From Sipunculus nudus (Eukaryota; Annelida; Sipuncula; Golfingiida; Sipunculidae): DNA of 64,000 nt. Within the stretch, counting starts at the first letter, position 1; each line of letters starts with the position of its first letter. The DNA lies in assembly GCA_026874595.1 (NCBI GenBank), contig CM049306.1, positions 53,228,019-53,292,018 on the forward strand, in the 5' to 3' direction. The position numbers and the translations under genes are program-made. Positions 14,159-27,251 of this stretch are shown here, piece after piece. The notes under the pieces were generated by a model, which did no database searches, was not told the origin of the DNA, and saw nothing but the letters and a program-made list of their open reading frames with translations.

Positions 14159-15944
14159 ACTAACCGAGATACTTTTGAGAATGGCAAGTATCAGTCATTT
14201 AAAAGCATATCCTCCTATTATACCAGCCCTAAGACTATCAAGAAATGTGCATTAATCAGACATACATATTACTATCATCCTACAAATTTGAACAAATCTG
14301 GTAGACAAGTTCTTCAAAAAGTGAAAAAAAAGTAGTGAAAATTAGCTGATAACATCATAGTTCATGCTGAGCATCATGACCCATGGGTCACACTCTCTGG
14401 TAAAAGAACAACTGGTGTTAAATTCCACTATTCTTTGGCAATCATAAAAACAATATTTATACCGTGCTGAAAGTTTAATTAATTTGTAGTAATAATACAT
14501 AGCTTAATGGAAAGGCTGTTTTGTAAAAGACTGATTAAAGAGATTGATTAATTACATAAAAATATATATTTTGATATATTATTTTTATTATGTGGTTGTC
14601 CCATTAGTCATGAACAGCAATAACACCCCCCTCCTCCCAAAAAAGATATTTCTGAACAACAATTCATATTAATCTGAGAAACATCTTAAGGGAAACCACA
14701 ATACAGAACATCCCCATACTCCATAAAGGTTAATGAACCACACCACAGAGTGAGTAACCAACAAGAAACAGGTACTGATCACATGGTTAAGATGAGCCAT
14801 TGTTGATAAGTATTCTTGGCCTTTTGGGTATTACAGTTACCATTATTTACCATCAATTACTTTAAGTTTTGCAAAAAAGTACACTTTACACTTTCAGCAT
14901 AGTTAATTTTATTGTGACAGGAAAATTTCCAAAAGCTTACTTTTTTTAAAACATTTCAGAAGAAATCCTTGAATATTAAAAATTATGTATATTCACATGG
15001 TAAACTTTTAATTTTAATGTTTTTTTACGCTTCCCATTAGAAGGAATCTTTCGGCTTAAACTTGAAGGATTACTGGATCAATTATGATGTTAAAAATTAC
15101 AAGTCATTAATAATTAAGATTTATTACTTCACTTGCACCAGCAAAACACTTTCCAATAAAGTCAAATCTTCCTGAAAGCCCAAAGCTGAGAAGTTTATAC
15201 TCTAATGCTCTTGAAAAACAGGGCAAATAACAAAAAATAAGCATGGCAAAATTTCTTTCTCTGAAGAGATAAAGAGTCTAACAACTAAACAGTTTTATAT
15301 TTATCTTTATAACTCCAATAATCTATGAATGAAACTAAACTCATTTATTGAGAAGAAGTTAAACAGTCCTTGAGAATCTGTTCTATGCTAAATATGGCCT
15401 TCCTGTAGTTTTATAGAACTCATTAAAAACTCAGTGACTGTGCCCTGCCAGAGTCTGTCAACAGCGCACTTCAATATGATATTTCAGACTTAAAGGCAGC
15501 AATCTGGCCTAACCACAGGAGTAACAATTATGACATCATAATAGTTGCTATAGTAACTGTGCCAGACAGCACTATTTGAGTCTAAATTATGACTTAACTT
15601 CTTCTGCAGAAGACCCCATTGCTGATGTATAAATCTCTCCTTGTGGAAATTAAATCTCAAGCCCAGGATTATCTCTTGTTGGCAAGGTGATTTTAATATA
15701 TTTTTAGAATGATGGATCTGGGTTTAGGATTTGCTCTGTTCTCACAGAAGCCATGACTTCTTCTGTAACCAGAGAAAAACACCACACAATTAAAGACCAT
15801 TTGATAATGCCAATTTCCAAATGAGGGATTATGGGTATTAATCATGCCTGCGTCCTGCAATGAACAAATTAAGAAACTCTCAAAAAAGATTTCTTTGGTT
15901 TTCTTAATTATAATTTAGGAGTTTCATTTTGTTCTTAAATATTT

Positions 15945-15954
15945 TTTATTTATT
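15945..15954 (-). promoter_or_regulatory. Poly(A) signal of the candidate five-exon gene
   Basis: Double AATAAATAAA on the minus strand directly at the stop codon of the candidate last exon. Confidence 0.4.
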
Positions 15955-16084
15955 CAGTTATAAAACAATTCAGAGTGCCTTTTTAGTTCACCTATGTGAT
16001 CTTGTTTAATGAGTCTTTTGACAATTCTAGCTGGTAAATTCTCTGTGCTGCTGTCACAGAAGCAAACATTTTGCAAAAAGCATT
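15954..16084 (-). CDS. Candidate gene, last exon
   Basis: Acceptor TTTCATTTGCAG. The frame runs CFLQNVCFCDSSTENLPARI, then VKRLIKQDHIGELKRHSEL and FYN before TGA. The stop codon overlaps AATAAATAAA at 15945-15954, so the 3' UTR would be very short. Confidence 0.5.
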
Positions 16085-19000
16085 CTGCAAATGAAAGACA
16101 TAATCCATTTAATATGAGAATGTGACAATATGGTCTCACTGAAGACTCATACTCTTCTTAAGTCAAATATTTCTTAAGAAAATGTATGTTTCAAAGTAAA
16201 TATCACAAAATGACTTAGTTTTTCATTCACTGAACTGTTGTCTGACTGTTAGTGTTGACAATTTCTGCCAACAAACTGACTCATGGGTCATGTCTATAAA
16301 TGGGGCTGCAGTATATTATACTGATGAAAAAATTGTTACTAACAAGTGTGTAAAATTTAGAGAGTCACACAACAGCTGCATTTGGTTCCCTTATAACAGA
16401 CAGTTTGCAGACATACAGCAATACACACACACACTCTCTGAGGCCAAAACATTATAGTTGGCTGGTGTTGGATGTTATGTACAGGATTTCTTGATGGCCT
16501 ACCAGGATGCACATACTTCAGGTACCTTGAACATTCAGGCAATGCAGCAAACCTTTATGATGATCACATGGGCTCATGCATTATTCATGAAGCATTATAC
16601 AGTGTGCATAAAGCACACATGGGTTTTCAGCATCAGTCATTCATAAACTCAAGTACCATAAATACTCCAAATACATTCCGAGCAATTGATTTTTGCTCGC
16701 GAGAATGACTGTTAACTGTATATTTGTCATAAAAGAGACACTGCTTTCTGCAATAATGATCTTCATTGAAATATAAATATCAACAAATACCCAACAAGAT
16801 AATGGCTAACCCAGATTCCACTGCAATAAGAAGTAATTTAATACAAACCAGATTAAGCTGAGTGTAATCTAATTTGAATAATGCTTAACAGTCAGTCGCT
16901 GCCATTGGTTATTTACACATTTGCTACCAGCTACTAGAAGTCCCAACTGATTAACGTAAGACAGATGTAAGTTAAATGACTCTAAACGAGCAATAAAGCT
17001 AAAATTCATTCTAAATGTTGCAATTATGTTGCTAGCACATAGTAATCTGAATCAGTCTTGTCATTCATGATTCATTAACGGTGAAACTGCATTTTACAAA
17101 TACAGCACTATGCCCAAGGATACACTATCATATACTTGGATTTATCAATGACCAATCAGTTTACGATTCTGAAAAACGGAGAATTTTTAAAACATCTCAA
17201 CAAAGTGGATGACTATGATTTGCCTTCCATGTCTATATATGTCTTCCTACTTAAGGCTTGAAGCTCTTAATAAATTGTTCAGGGATTAATGACCTGATAT
17301 TAAAACAAATTACTTGCTTCTAGCAATTACTCCATATGATTAAGATTATGTGAATCCTTGTAGCCCTAATTTTTATTACATGTTTAAGCCATCTAGTTAG
17401 AGTATAAATTTAATTTCCTTGGTTTTAAGTGAGCCAAGCCACCATCAAAACATAGTCCTGGTGTCAAAACATCATATTGAAGTTGACCATAGTATCTTCT
17501 CATTGTAAAATAGCGACACACTAGGGTTCAATTATGTTTCAGGTTGCCCATCTGAGAAAAATGGAAAGTAAATGGTACTTCTAACCTATACCTGTATGCA
17601 TACATATAAAGTTATTTATACAGGCATTTATCACACTGGAAGCACCGGCCAGAGCAGATACTGATACTGTTGCTGTTTAAGATATTTTGAAGTCTCCATT
17701 GATAAGTCTTTGTGATTATATGAAAATGATGATATCTTACTGCAATGAGCATGGTCAATTCTTGTTAATGGAATATCTGTAGATTCCAACTGAACCTCAT
17801 ATAAACTGCTTATGGTTGAAAAACACATTATTGAAGACTGCATTCTCAGACAAACACATGTATGGTTTTATAGCATGGACCAACTTTAAAAAATTGTCAG
17901 CTTATTGTTTTTCATTACTATCAATGGTTTAAAATGATTATATTTGCCAATGCCCCATATACCTCTAATAAAATTATATGATGTCCAACATGGGCTAGCT
18001 AACAAAAACATTCTATATATGCTCTATAGTCTGAAAACGAATTTAGTCAATAGGTGTAATAATACCACTGGGATACCCATGGGGCCTTTGTGCCATATAT
18101 GTTTCCTGTCAGGCCCATAACATGGACATTAGATCTGCTGAGCTATAAAGGAATGCCCTTACTACACACCAGTAAAACAGTGTGTAACTAGTCCAATGAC
18201 CACATATTGATGTTGCCTGCATTTTCTCTGTGGGTAACATAGGCTGTAGTACTGCTAGGAACAAACTGTCAATAATTCTATGGTGAGGACCTCAAGCACA
18301 TGCCCAAAATAGACACTTGTCTATAATCACCCAGTTCCTGTGGTGAATATGCCAATGTAGTGTTAATGCCTGTCCAGAAATACCTGTAGACATGATATAC
18401 TGGGCATTTATATCAGATTAATTGCTGCAAGTAATTATCCTCTGCTTCATATTGCATCCCCCTACACAATTAAGACTCTGCTGGTAATTTACATTCAAAC
18501 TACATTTGTTCCTATTTATTTCAAAAGTTCTGGTCTGCATTTAAAAGAGCTTTAATCTGACTGCATGACCTCTTAGAGGTTTCAAATACATTAAATAGCA
18601 AACTGTAATAATTAATTATTGACTAAGCAGATATAAGACAAATGATGTTATTCTGTATTGGTGTTGATAAGGATTTAACTAACTTTTTTCTCAGGTTAAG
18701 TATTCTTTTTATAGGGGATATTTTGATGAATATTGATTTTAAAGTGTGTAAATCTTGTCTAAGCCATACTGTTTTGTCACAGCCAGATTACTGAATGTCT
18801 ATATTTTGCCTCTGTTAAACCACATGTGGTCCTCAAAATGGTATGTACATTTCAATAAAATGCAGTCCTTGTAATGTGTACTTTTCTTTACTTGTAGTGA
18901 TATGTACTTTTGTTTCCCCCCACATGCAATCCTTGTAGGAATGTGTACTTTTGTTTCCCACTCATACAGTCCTTGTACTGATGTGTACCTATGTTTCCCA

Positions 19001-22000
19001 CTCATACAGTCCATGTACTGATGTGTACTTTTGATTTCCTCCATGCACTCTGTCTAGGGATGTGTACTTATGTTTCCCCCACATGCAGTCCTTGTTGTGG
19101 TGTTTACTTTTGTTTCCCCCAACATTCAATCCTTGTAGGAATGTTTACTTTTGTTTCCCACTAATAAAGTTCTTGTACTGATGTGTACATCTATTTCCAT
19201 TCATACAGTCCTTTTATCAATGTGTACTTTTGTTTTCCTCCATGCAGTCTGTCTAGGGATGTGTACTTATGTTTCCCGCACATGCAGTCTTTGTAGTGAT
19301 ATGTACTTTTGTTTCCCACACATACAATAATTGTATGAATGTATACTTATGTTTCCCCACATGTAGTCCTTTTAGTGATGTGTACTTTTGTTTTCCCAAT
19401 ATGCAGTCCTTGTAGCGATATGTACTTTTGTTTTCCAACATGCAGTCCTTGTAGTAGTGATATGTACTTTGTTTCCCGATATGCAGTCCTTGAAATGATA
19501 TATACTTTAGTGTCTTACATGCAGTTCTTGTAGTGATGTGTACTTTTGTTTCCAACACATACAGTCCTTGTATTCTGTGTACTTTTTGTTTTCCCCATAT
19601 GCAGTCCTTGTCAAAAATGTGTACTTTTGTTTCCCCCACATGCAGTCCTTGTAGTGATGTGTACTCGTGTTTCCCCCATGCAGTCACTGCATACTTCTGT
19701 TTCCCTACATGAATTCCTTGTAGTGAAGCAGGACTTTTGTTTTCCTGCATGCAGCAGTAGCTGTGTCCATGACAGTGCTGTGTATATCCAGTCACTAGGT
19801 CAGAGGCTGTGCAAATGTGTTCCAGGTATGTTCACAAGGTAAGGCAGTCGTAAAAAAGCACTATACCAATCTCATGGGCAACACCTGTAATGAATAACAC
19901 AAATCTACTCACAGCTCGATGTTTCGCTGTTGGACGCCATCCTGGCTGCCCCCAGGGTAAATTCCTGTGAACAATGACCAACTTGAGGGTGTGATTCTTA
20001 AAAAACTATTTAGTTTAAAAGCCTGCAGGGCTGGATGCCCTGTCATATACAGAACTGTTAGGCTGTGTAACTTACAGGTGAGCCCCTCAGCTGCCTTTAA
20101 TCTATCATGCAGATACACGACTGCTACTGGGAAGCCAAAAACATCATATCATGTACATTTTGTGTATATTACATATGATAGATTCATAGCTTGGCTTCAG
20201 AAAAAATATCCTGATTGTTTACCTTGTCGTATTGATGGGAGGGCCCACACGTGGCATACCTTCCCCCGAGGCATCTTGTAAACAAACAGAACCTAGAGTC
20301 CCATATATACACCTTGTTTTTACCCCCTGATGTCGGGTAATGATGTCTCTTCCTATTCTACGATAGTTTGCTCTGTCGATCACAGATGACAGACATAAAC
20401 ACATGATCTGTTTACCTTGACCCTGACTCCGAAATCATCTCAACTGCAGGCAGATTCATACCTGTTATCACATGCCTAACATAGCCTCAGGGTCTCTGTG
20501 TTCACACCACACCTGCATTCACTAAAAATATACTATAAACTACCGATTTCCCACCTACAAGGCCATCATTGGTTTACACTATTCCAGCATTTGTTAATGT
20601 ATTGATATGCATTTGAGAACCCATGTGGGGGAGGCAGTTTTGATACTGATTCATTTTTTCAATTTACTTTTCACTGATATGAGCTATCACTGCCAAAAAA
20701 AAAATTTTATATAACTGATAAGAATTTTTTTTACATGTATAAGAAAACCACTGAATATTTCCCCTATAAAATATGGGAACAAATACATTTCCCTGGTGCA
20801 ATTAGAAAACCTTATGAAAAGAGCTGAATAATATATGCATAGTTTTAGGTATACCATATTTGAGGAATCTGAAGTAATCTGCGAGTAGAGTTATACTTGT
20901 AAGCTAAGCTAGGTGTTAGTGCATTATACAGGGATGAACTTCATGGGTACAAAACACTAACTGAACCCTCACTTCTATGCAGAAAAATGTGGGTTCGGTC
21001 TGTAATAGACACTCAGCTATTGAACCCACATTTTTATTTTAATGAATTTCCACCTCACTGCCAGTGAACCCACATTTATTCTGTGCAAAGTGAACCTACT
21101 TTTGATATTTTTGTCAATGATGTTGCGAAACACATCCAGAAAAATAAGTCAAGAATTGAATACAGAAATATGAAGTAAAAATATGTAGTTAGAAATATGC
21201 AGTAAAAATATAACTTATAAAATACTATTATGTATTATTCATATCAGTATATAGTAGAAGCCCTTCAGGCGTTGAACACACATTTTTTTGTGCGAGAAAA
21301 TGTGGGTTCATTTCATGTTCTGACTGATCTATGTATGTTTATTATGAACCCATATTTTATATATATTTGTCAATGATGTTGCATACACATATCACGTCAA
21401 GAAAAATAAGTAAAAAAATGACACTTATTTTTCCTATATAACTTAAAAAATTTATAAAATATTAATATATTTTTAATAGTAGGGTATAGTAGAAGCCTAT
21501 AAGCCACTTAACCCACATGTTTTAAAAGTGAAAATGTGGGTTCAGTTGATATTTTATCCCCCTGAAATTCATCCCAGCATAATGCATCTATACCTTCAGA
21601 TAAAATGTTTAAATGGCATGTTTACTTTAACTGATTAGAAGAGATTTATAGGTGAAACCAATAAATACCACACAGATATTTATGCTTAGGCTAACTAAAG
21701 TACATGAATCATGATTTAAGTTAAAATTACTTGGACACAAGTAACCAAGAACACAACATAATTCAAGTGGGGGGGGGGGGGGGGGGGGCGGGAGGTGCTG
21801 TTCAAAGACTAATCATACACTGAAGTCTTAATACTTTCATGAATCAATGAACAAAGACTGAAATGATGACACACAAAAATCATTTACAAGCAGCAGAGTG
21901 ACTGAAAGAAATCTGACAATCAGATGGGGCTAAACTATGAAACACACACACCCTCCCTTTATAGCTATGGCTCAATACATAAGCTTGTGAAGTGATACAA

Positions 22001-22272
22001 CTGTATCATGAACACATTTTCAAGCTATAGTCCAGTTTTGTACAAAAGTGGTAAAATCAATAGATATGCCCACAGCCCTATAGACCTATATATAAAGACA
22101 CCAGCTGGTACCATACTTGATCAAACTTCTGGGTCAATTTATTCACTTGGCCTCACTGTTCAATGACTTTAATATCTGGATTATAACATGCATTACGTAC
22201 TAAAACCCATATTTGTCACAGCTGCAAACATATTATATCTAAAACAATTGTCTTAAAATTATGTCCATCGTG

Positions 22273-22323
<51 letters not shown>

Positions 22324-23412
22324 TTTCTTCTATTATTAATAGTCATCAAAGCTCTACTTCTATGTATTTATTTTATTAACCAATAAATGGTGCATGGTGG
22401 CGACCTGGCCTTCAAATGCAACTCTGATAGTTCTTACAACTCTAGACCCACATGCAAGTTAGTATCAATTAATAAGCTAGTATCAATTTTATCCAGTGCA
22501 ACTTATCGAAGTTTGTTCCCATCAAAACGTTATGCAGCCATCAATAGTATAATTGTTTCCAATTTGCATTTAGTTTATTGGTATACAATATGCTATTTAT
22601 AAACAGGCCTGCGGTAATTATACTGTCAGCACTAAGCATTTCTATAGAGACAAACTCCACGAAACCTTTCATGCTATGATTACACACGCGGACCCCCCGT
22701 GGTTAACTGGCTGCAGGGACTCAAGGTAAGTAAACAGTGCTTGCCTCACAGCCACCTGCACGCAACAGCTCAGCCAGCCCGAGCACGTGGTCTTCCCGCG
22801 CCCTCGATACACTATAAACACACTTAACAGCTGGGCTGTATGGTTAGTATCTTACCATACGAAACACTGCCAGTACATCCATTATATATAAACATATACA
22901 AAAATGACATCTGGGGTGGGTTGAAATAAAGGGATGCCATATTTATAGAGGGCAAACGGGTTTTAAACCGCAAATCGCGAGGGTTCTGTGGGACACAATT
23001 GTAACTATTATGACCCACAAATGCCTCTCGACTTAAATCCAAAATATGAATAAAGACAGTAATTGCTACTGTGCAATGATGTTGAGAACAATGAGCAATT
23101 GGTTTTCTAGCGGCAGCATTGTGCCCCAAAACATTGATGTTTCTGTACAAGCAAATTTCATTGACTACTCACCCTGCACTGGTCCCTGCGCTCCCAAGTA
23201 ACGGGCAGCACGCCGCTTCTTTCGCTCCCGTAAACGCCGTATCACTTGGCCCACTGTAAAAGAGCAGGGTTGGAATTTGTTCTAGTAATCCTATCCTTGC
23301 ATTCTGTAATATTTTAGCACTTGTCATGTCGTTTAATATACTTACTTCTCGCCCAAAAAGTTGGGGCTTTCCCCTCGCACTTCGCTTCTTCCACGGCGCG
23401 CATGTTTTCCAT
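15954..23412 (-). CDS. Candidate five-exon gene, 131 codons, product not recognised
   Basis: Assembled by hand. Exons are 23346-23412 (ATG at 23412), 23173-23253, 19913-19964, 17741-17805 and 15954-16084 (TGA at 15956-15954). Every intron is GT-AG and all four junction phases match, leaving one open frame across five pieces, which is unlikely by chance. The protein starts MENMRAVEEAK, then has a strongly basic stretch (RRLRERKKRRAARYL), a Gly/Gln-rich part (IYPGGSQDGVQQRNIEL), a middle part with several cysteines, and ends IKQDHIGELKRHSELFYN. I do not recognise the family; there is no signal peptide or membrane helix. The start lies in a CpG-rich patch, as expected of a promoter. Transcript evidence would decide. 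Confidence 0.55.
17741..17805 (-). CDS. Candidate gene, exon 4
   Basis: Acceptor AACCATAAGCAG, donor GTAAGA. It encodes LYEVQLESTDIPLTRIDHAH and a cysteine, with one split codon at each end; both fit the neighbours. Confidence 0.5.
18845..19790. repeat. 39-40-bp minisatellite, about 23 units
   Basis: Plus-strand unit: CCTTGTAGTGATGTGTACTT, then TTGTTTCCCCCACATGCAGT. Units differ by small changes and are open in several frames, so the long minus-strand translation (19253-19795) is repeat sequence, not a protein. It lies in intron 3 of the candidate five-exon gene. Confidence 0.9.
19913..19964 (-). CDS. Candidate gene, exon 3
   Basis: Acceptor TTGTTCACAG, donor GTGAGT. It reads IYPGGSQDGVQQRNIEL in the frame that continues into exon 4. 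A second frame has an ATG in strong Kozak context (GCCAGGATGG) giving MASNSETSS, but that frame stops in the next exon, so it is probably not used. Confidence 0.55.
20920..21586. mobile_element. 667-bp element with ~48-bp inverted ends and internal hairpin array
   Basis: The left end (TGCATTATACAGGGATGAAC, then TTCATGGGTACAAAACACTA and ACTGAACC) is the inverse of the right end with a few mismatches. The inside repeats GAACCCACATTTT and its inverse AAAATGTGGGTTC about ten times, giving several hairpins. A ~240-bp direct repeat carries GTCAATGATGTTGC and ATATAGTAGAAGCC. No transposase is present. It lies in intron 2 of the candidate five-exon gene. Confidence 0.75.
22275..22323. repeat. (AT)n microsatellite
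   Basis: Uninterrupted AT repeats. Confidence 0.95.
23173..23253 (-). CDS. Candidate gene, exon 2
   Basis: Acceptor CTTTTACAG, donor GTGAGT; intron 1 is only 92 bp. It encodes GQVIRRLRERKKRRAARYLG and then AQGPVQ. The basic run could be a nuclear or RNA/DNA-contact signal; this is inference from composition. Confidence 0.58.
23346..23412 (-). CDS. Candidate gene, exon 1 with start codon
   Basis: ATG at 23412-23410 and a second in-frame ATG three codons on. It has 22 codons plus one base, then the donor GTAAGTATA. It ends in FWAR and a split methionine codon. It lies in GC-rich DNA unlike the surrounding AT-rich sequence. Confidence 0.5.
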
Positions 23413-23560
23413 GCTAGGTCAAGGTCAAAGTTCAGGCACGCCAGGAAAGTGTCGTCATGGCGACAACCCTGGGCGGCACGAGATGTGGGGCGCGTGAGGG
23501 TAGATAAGGGTCCCGCCCACCAGTCCCGCCCACTAGTATCTCACATAGCATGACATGAAG

Positions 23561-26500
23561 ACACTCAAGAAGGGCTCTCAACAGGAACATTGGGGCTGTA
23601 CAGCAACAGTGACATCCAATATTGATCCCGCTGTGCGTATGCTGAAATAATCTAGGTTCCACAGAATTGATGAATGAAACTGGATGGGGGAAAAACCGCG
23701 GGTCTGATGGATGCTGGAGGCTCCCGGAGGCTGGCCCAGTTTTTGTGTGACGTAATGCAGACGTAAAACATAGCTTACAATTTGAATGATGTGACTGTTT
23801 AATGCACGACGTGTAATTTTATCTTCTCGCTTCATCATGCTGTTACTTCACTGATTCCGTTACAAGATTATTGACTTGAAACTTATTTACCGAAGACTGC
23901 CCTTGTGACCAAGGAGTCAACATCAAACGTTTTGATGTATAACGTTTGTCCAGCATGTATCGAGGAACAGAAAATGATCTTATTGAAACAGTAATGCAGG
24001 ACTTTTCCGGGACAATCTAAAATACAAGAGTCGTTCAAGACTCAATAAATAAGGCTCGATCAGTCCTCTTGAAGAATTTGATGAAGATAATAGAAAACAA
24101 ACCACGGGAACTTATAAACAAGTATAAACTATGTAGAAAACAAGTTGTGATAGAATTGTGTTTTGATATGAACAATTTATCTATTGTAATTTTCATATAG
24201 ACTATGTTTAATATTAATTCCCTCCTGCACGTCCAAATAATAAGGAAACCTTGCTTAAAAGTGCCCATCCACCTACCTTTTTAGAAAGATTTTGTTATTT
24301 CTGGCTTAGTCTGTGACATGTATTTATTAATGATCTAAGGGTAATTTTGGTTGTGCACGAAGAGTTTTTATAAGGCCTCCATAGAGGATGTGTGACCTTG
24401 TTTATCAAAAACATGTTTGTAAACAAGGCAATGTTGACAAACGGGAAAAACATGTAACCTAAGGTGTTAGTTTGCATATATATGCGGAGGTAGAAAGGTC
24501 CCTTGTTGCAAAACGCCATTCACAAAGCTCTGGCTTATCCGATGTCCTTGTTGAATTTGTTTTGATTAGTTTGGCGGGCCCCCAAATATTTTAAACACAT
24601 TGATAAAAAAAACAGCATGTGTGCGATGATATCCCCGTTTTCTGACATATTTTTATGAAAGCTCAAAGGGATCAGCTTTAGTTGATAAAGGCAAGATAGG
24701 TTAATAGGGACCTATAGGCCCCTTTTATGAAATTCATCATTTATATAAAACCATCCAAGTAACATCAAAATATACAATATCATCTTAAATTTTCATTGTT
24801 TTATTATAAAGAACCTTTCACATATAGGACTCAGAATTTGTTTCTGTAAATGACTCTAACTCGAGTGTTCTTAATTTGGATTTTAATCTCAAGGACTGGG
24901 ACGCTGAAATGACGAACATGGACTCGCACTGGAATATGGTGTGGATTTTATTATACATGCAGCACAGTTAATGAAGTGAAATTGCGATATTCTCACATCT
25001 GTTGTTGGCGTAATCCGCCTGAGTTTACAGAGCTAAAGAAAACCTACACGTACATTAAATTTCAGATGAATAGGGGAGTTTAGACCCTCTTAGGAAAATC
25101 TATAAATTATTTTACAGAGATCTTTTGAGAAGGGTTTATTTGGAACTTATGAAAAATAGGAAGAGGTAAATCCAATCAGCTGTTCAGTTAAAGTCTATTT
25201 CTTGCTGTCCTGTTTGATCAAATTGACCTATGTTCATACACTGGTTTTAATAAAGGATGTGCTTCTAATTTGCCACGAAATTCAAAACAACCTGACATTC
25301 GAATTCAAAATAATCTTCTTAAATATATTTAGCCACTCTTAAGAATAAAAAAAAAATATTAAGAAATCCCTTTCCTAATAACCAATACCAAGCTTTTAAT
25401 AAAGGCATAATTTTACGTATTAATTTGAATATTTTGAGCAATTTTTACCAGAAAAACTTATTATGGTTTCAGGAATTACCTTGGCAACAGCTTTTATTAA
25501 AATAATGCCTTGTCCCCCCCCCCCCTCCCAACACACGCACTCACACGTATACAGACCAGGGATTATCCGGGGAACTTTTAAATCTACTAGTATAGCCTTT
25601 GCACCAGACTGCTTTCTTGTTTTATGCAAGAATAAAGAAAAACACGTTTACTAAAGAATAAATGCACATGTGGATGTAAGATTCTATTAACCCCAGTATC
25701 ATCTTCCAATCACACTTTCAGTAATAATTTCATACTTTATTCATTATATAACTGAGGGGACACCAACTGGGACGCCTATATATATGACACCTTTATTGTA
25801 TAAAGGAGGGGATGAGGAGTAAAAGTTTACTAAAAACTAATTATGTAAACATGCATGAAGTTTACTGGATTCTCCTTAAAATAGTATGATGCCTGCAAAT
25901 ATTTGCTTCTTAATTCCTATGCATGAATGGAAATAAACTTGCTCAGGGAATGACCAGCGTCTCAAAACAAAAACATAGCGCGTACGCCACAATGTCATTG
26001 ATAAAGATTTTACAAGCTTCCAGCCAGTATTTCTTCTGTGTATCTTCTATTGTTTCTTCTTAGTGATTAGGCGCAAGATCGGACCTCTGGTCTCGCAGTC
26101 TTGTTATGGTAAACAGCAGGGGCGTAATTTGGGGGGGGGGGGGGCAGGGGACGCCCCCCCCCCCCTTTTCGACCTTAGCAAAAAAAATCTTGGAAAAAAC
26201 TCATAGTACACCGTCACGCTTCGAGCTACTATGTATGTCTTGTCTTGCTCTATAATGCATTTAAGCTACCCAGATTGCACGATTACAACCTAAATTTTCA
26301 TCAAATTTCTACACCTGGGAGGGGGTAACCCCCATGGCGTTTCGCGGCCTCGCAATGTAAGCCCCCCCCCCCCTTCCCATTTTAAATTCCTTTATCCGCC
26401 CCTGAACAGACACACGTGGACTGTGCTTATCTATTTTGCTTTAAACATTTATATTCAGCCAAAATGAACGGAAAGCGTGAAAAAATATGCATTAAATTTT

Positions 26501-27251
26501 ATAAATTTAAACAGAAAAAGTCACCAGATACCCTTCATAAGATATTAGTCCAATGATTTAAGAGATTTAATGATTGATTGGTCAACATAAATGTTACGGT
26601 ACACTGAAGTGTTCATGTTATCGTATAGTCTATTGAAAGAAAACGTGCATAGTCAACATACCAAAATGGCAAACTACATATAACTGCTTGCAGTAGAAAC
26701 CAGAATCGAATGAAAAGACAATAATCGATACCTGAATCATGGCTCCTTTATAAACAATTCACAAACCGATTCACAAGATAACATATCTGTATTAAATAAA
26801 TATTTGAATGAAATCATGTTCCAGTGACATAACCTGCAAGAGAGTCGAAACTGTTTCGACACCCTCCCGACCGTGTGAGATATTTACACAAAATATACGA
26901 ACTTAAAAATTATATAATCATAGTTTTTCTTCAAAACCATTATTAGGTATATATAGAATTTATTCATAAGCGAGGCTTTTAAAAAAAAAAACTGCCGATT
27001 GATAGATCTGTGGAGCATTTCGGAGCCAGTGACACCTGTTAGTGGAAATGGAAACTATTATGTCTGCGAGTTGCCAGATGAAATACTGGTGTTTCTGTAA
27101 GAATCTGAAATTTAGGAGGAGTGGTTAATGGGGTGGGGTGGGCGGGGTCGGGGGGGGGCCCCCCCCCCCCTTTTCAGATATTATAACTTTTATCAGGGTC
27201 TGGACACACACACCCCTTTTTTGTGTGGTGCTTAAGACTTTTGTTTCCAGT
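23561..27251. other. No supported gene besides the MITE at 26117
   Basis: AT-rich DNA with short homopolymers (C run 25516-25526, G/C runs near 26140). No exon-like stretch with both splice sites was convincing. Confidence 0.45.
26117..26404. mobile_element. MITE with CAGGGGCG ends
   Basis: Left CAGGGGCGTAATTT, right CCGCCCCTG, with AACAG directly on both sides (26112-26116 and 26405-26409). The inner part has G and C homopolymers (26131-26165, 26361-26373) that could pair. Possibly a relative of M2. Confidence 0.65.

Larger units (their letters stand above)
8734..15944. other. No supported gene besides listed repeats
   Basis: A long AT-rich stretch. A run GACAGACAGACAGGCAGAGG at 11481-11515 may be a decayed ACGG-type tract of a dispersed element. 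A possible 24-bp minus-strand exon at 12977-13000 is noted but not called. Confidence 0.5.
22660..23560. promoter_or_regulatory. CpG-rich patch, probable promoter region
   Basis: GC- and CpG-rich sequence (for example GGCGCGC, CCCGCGCCCTCG, GCACGCCGC) in an otherwise AT-rich, CpG-poor window. It holds exons 1-2 of the minus-strand candidate gene. On the plus strand an ATG at 22676 opens MITHADPPWLTGCRDS and runs into a perfect donor (AAG/GTAAGTAAAC at 22722), so a divergent transcript is possible. No TATA box is evident at a fixed distance. Confidence 0.4.

Noticed and set aside
19253-19795. 180-codon open frame on the minus strand
   Set aside because: It is the translation of the 39-bp minisatellite (repeated GLHVGKQKYTS-like phrase), with no other protein feature.
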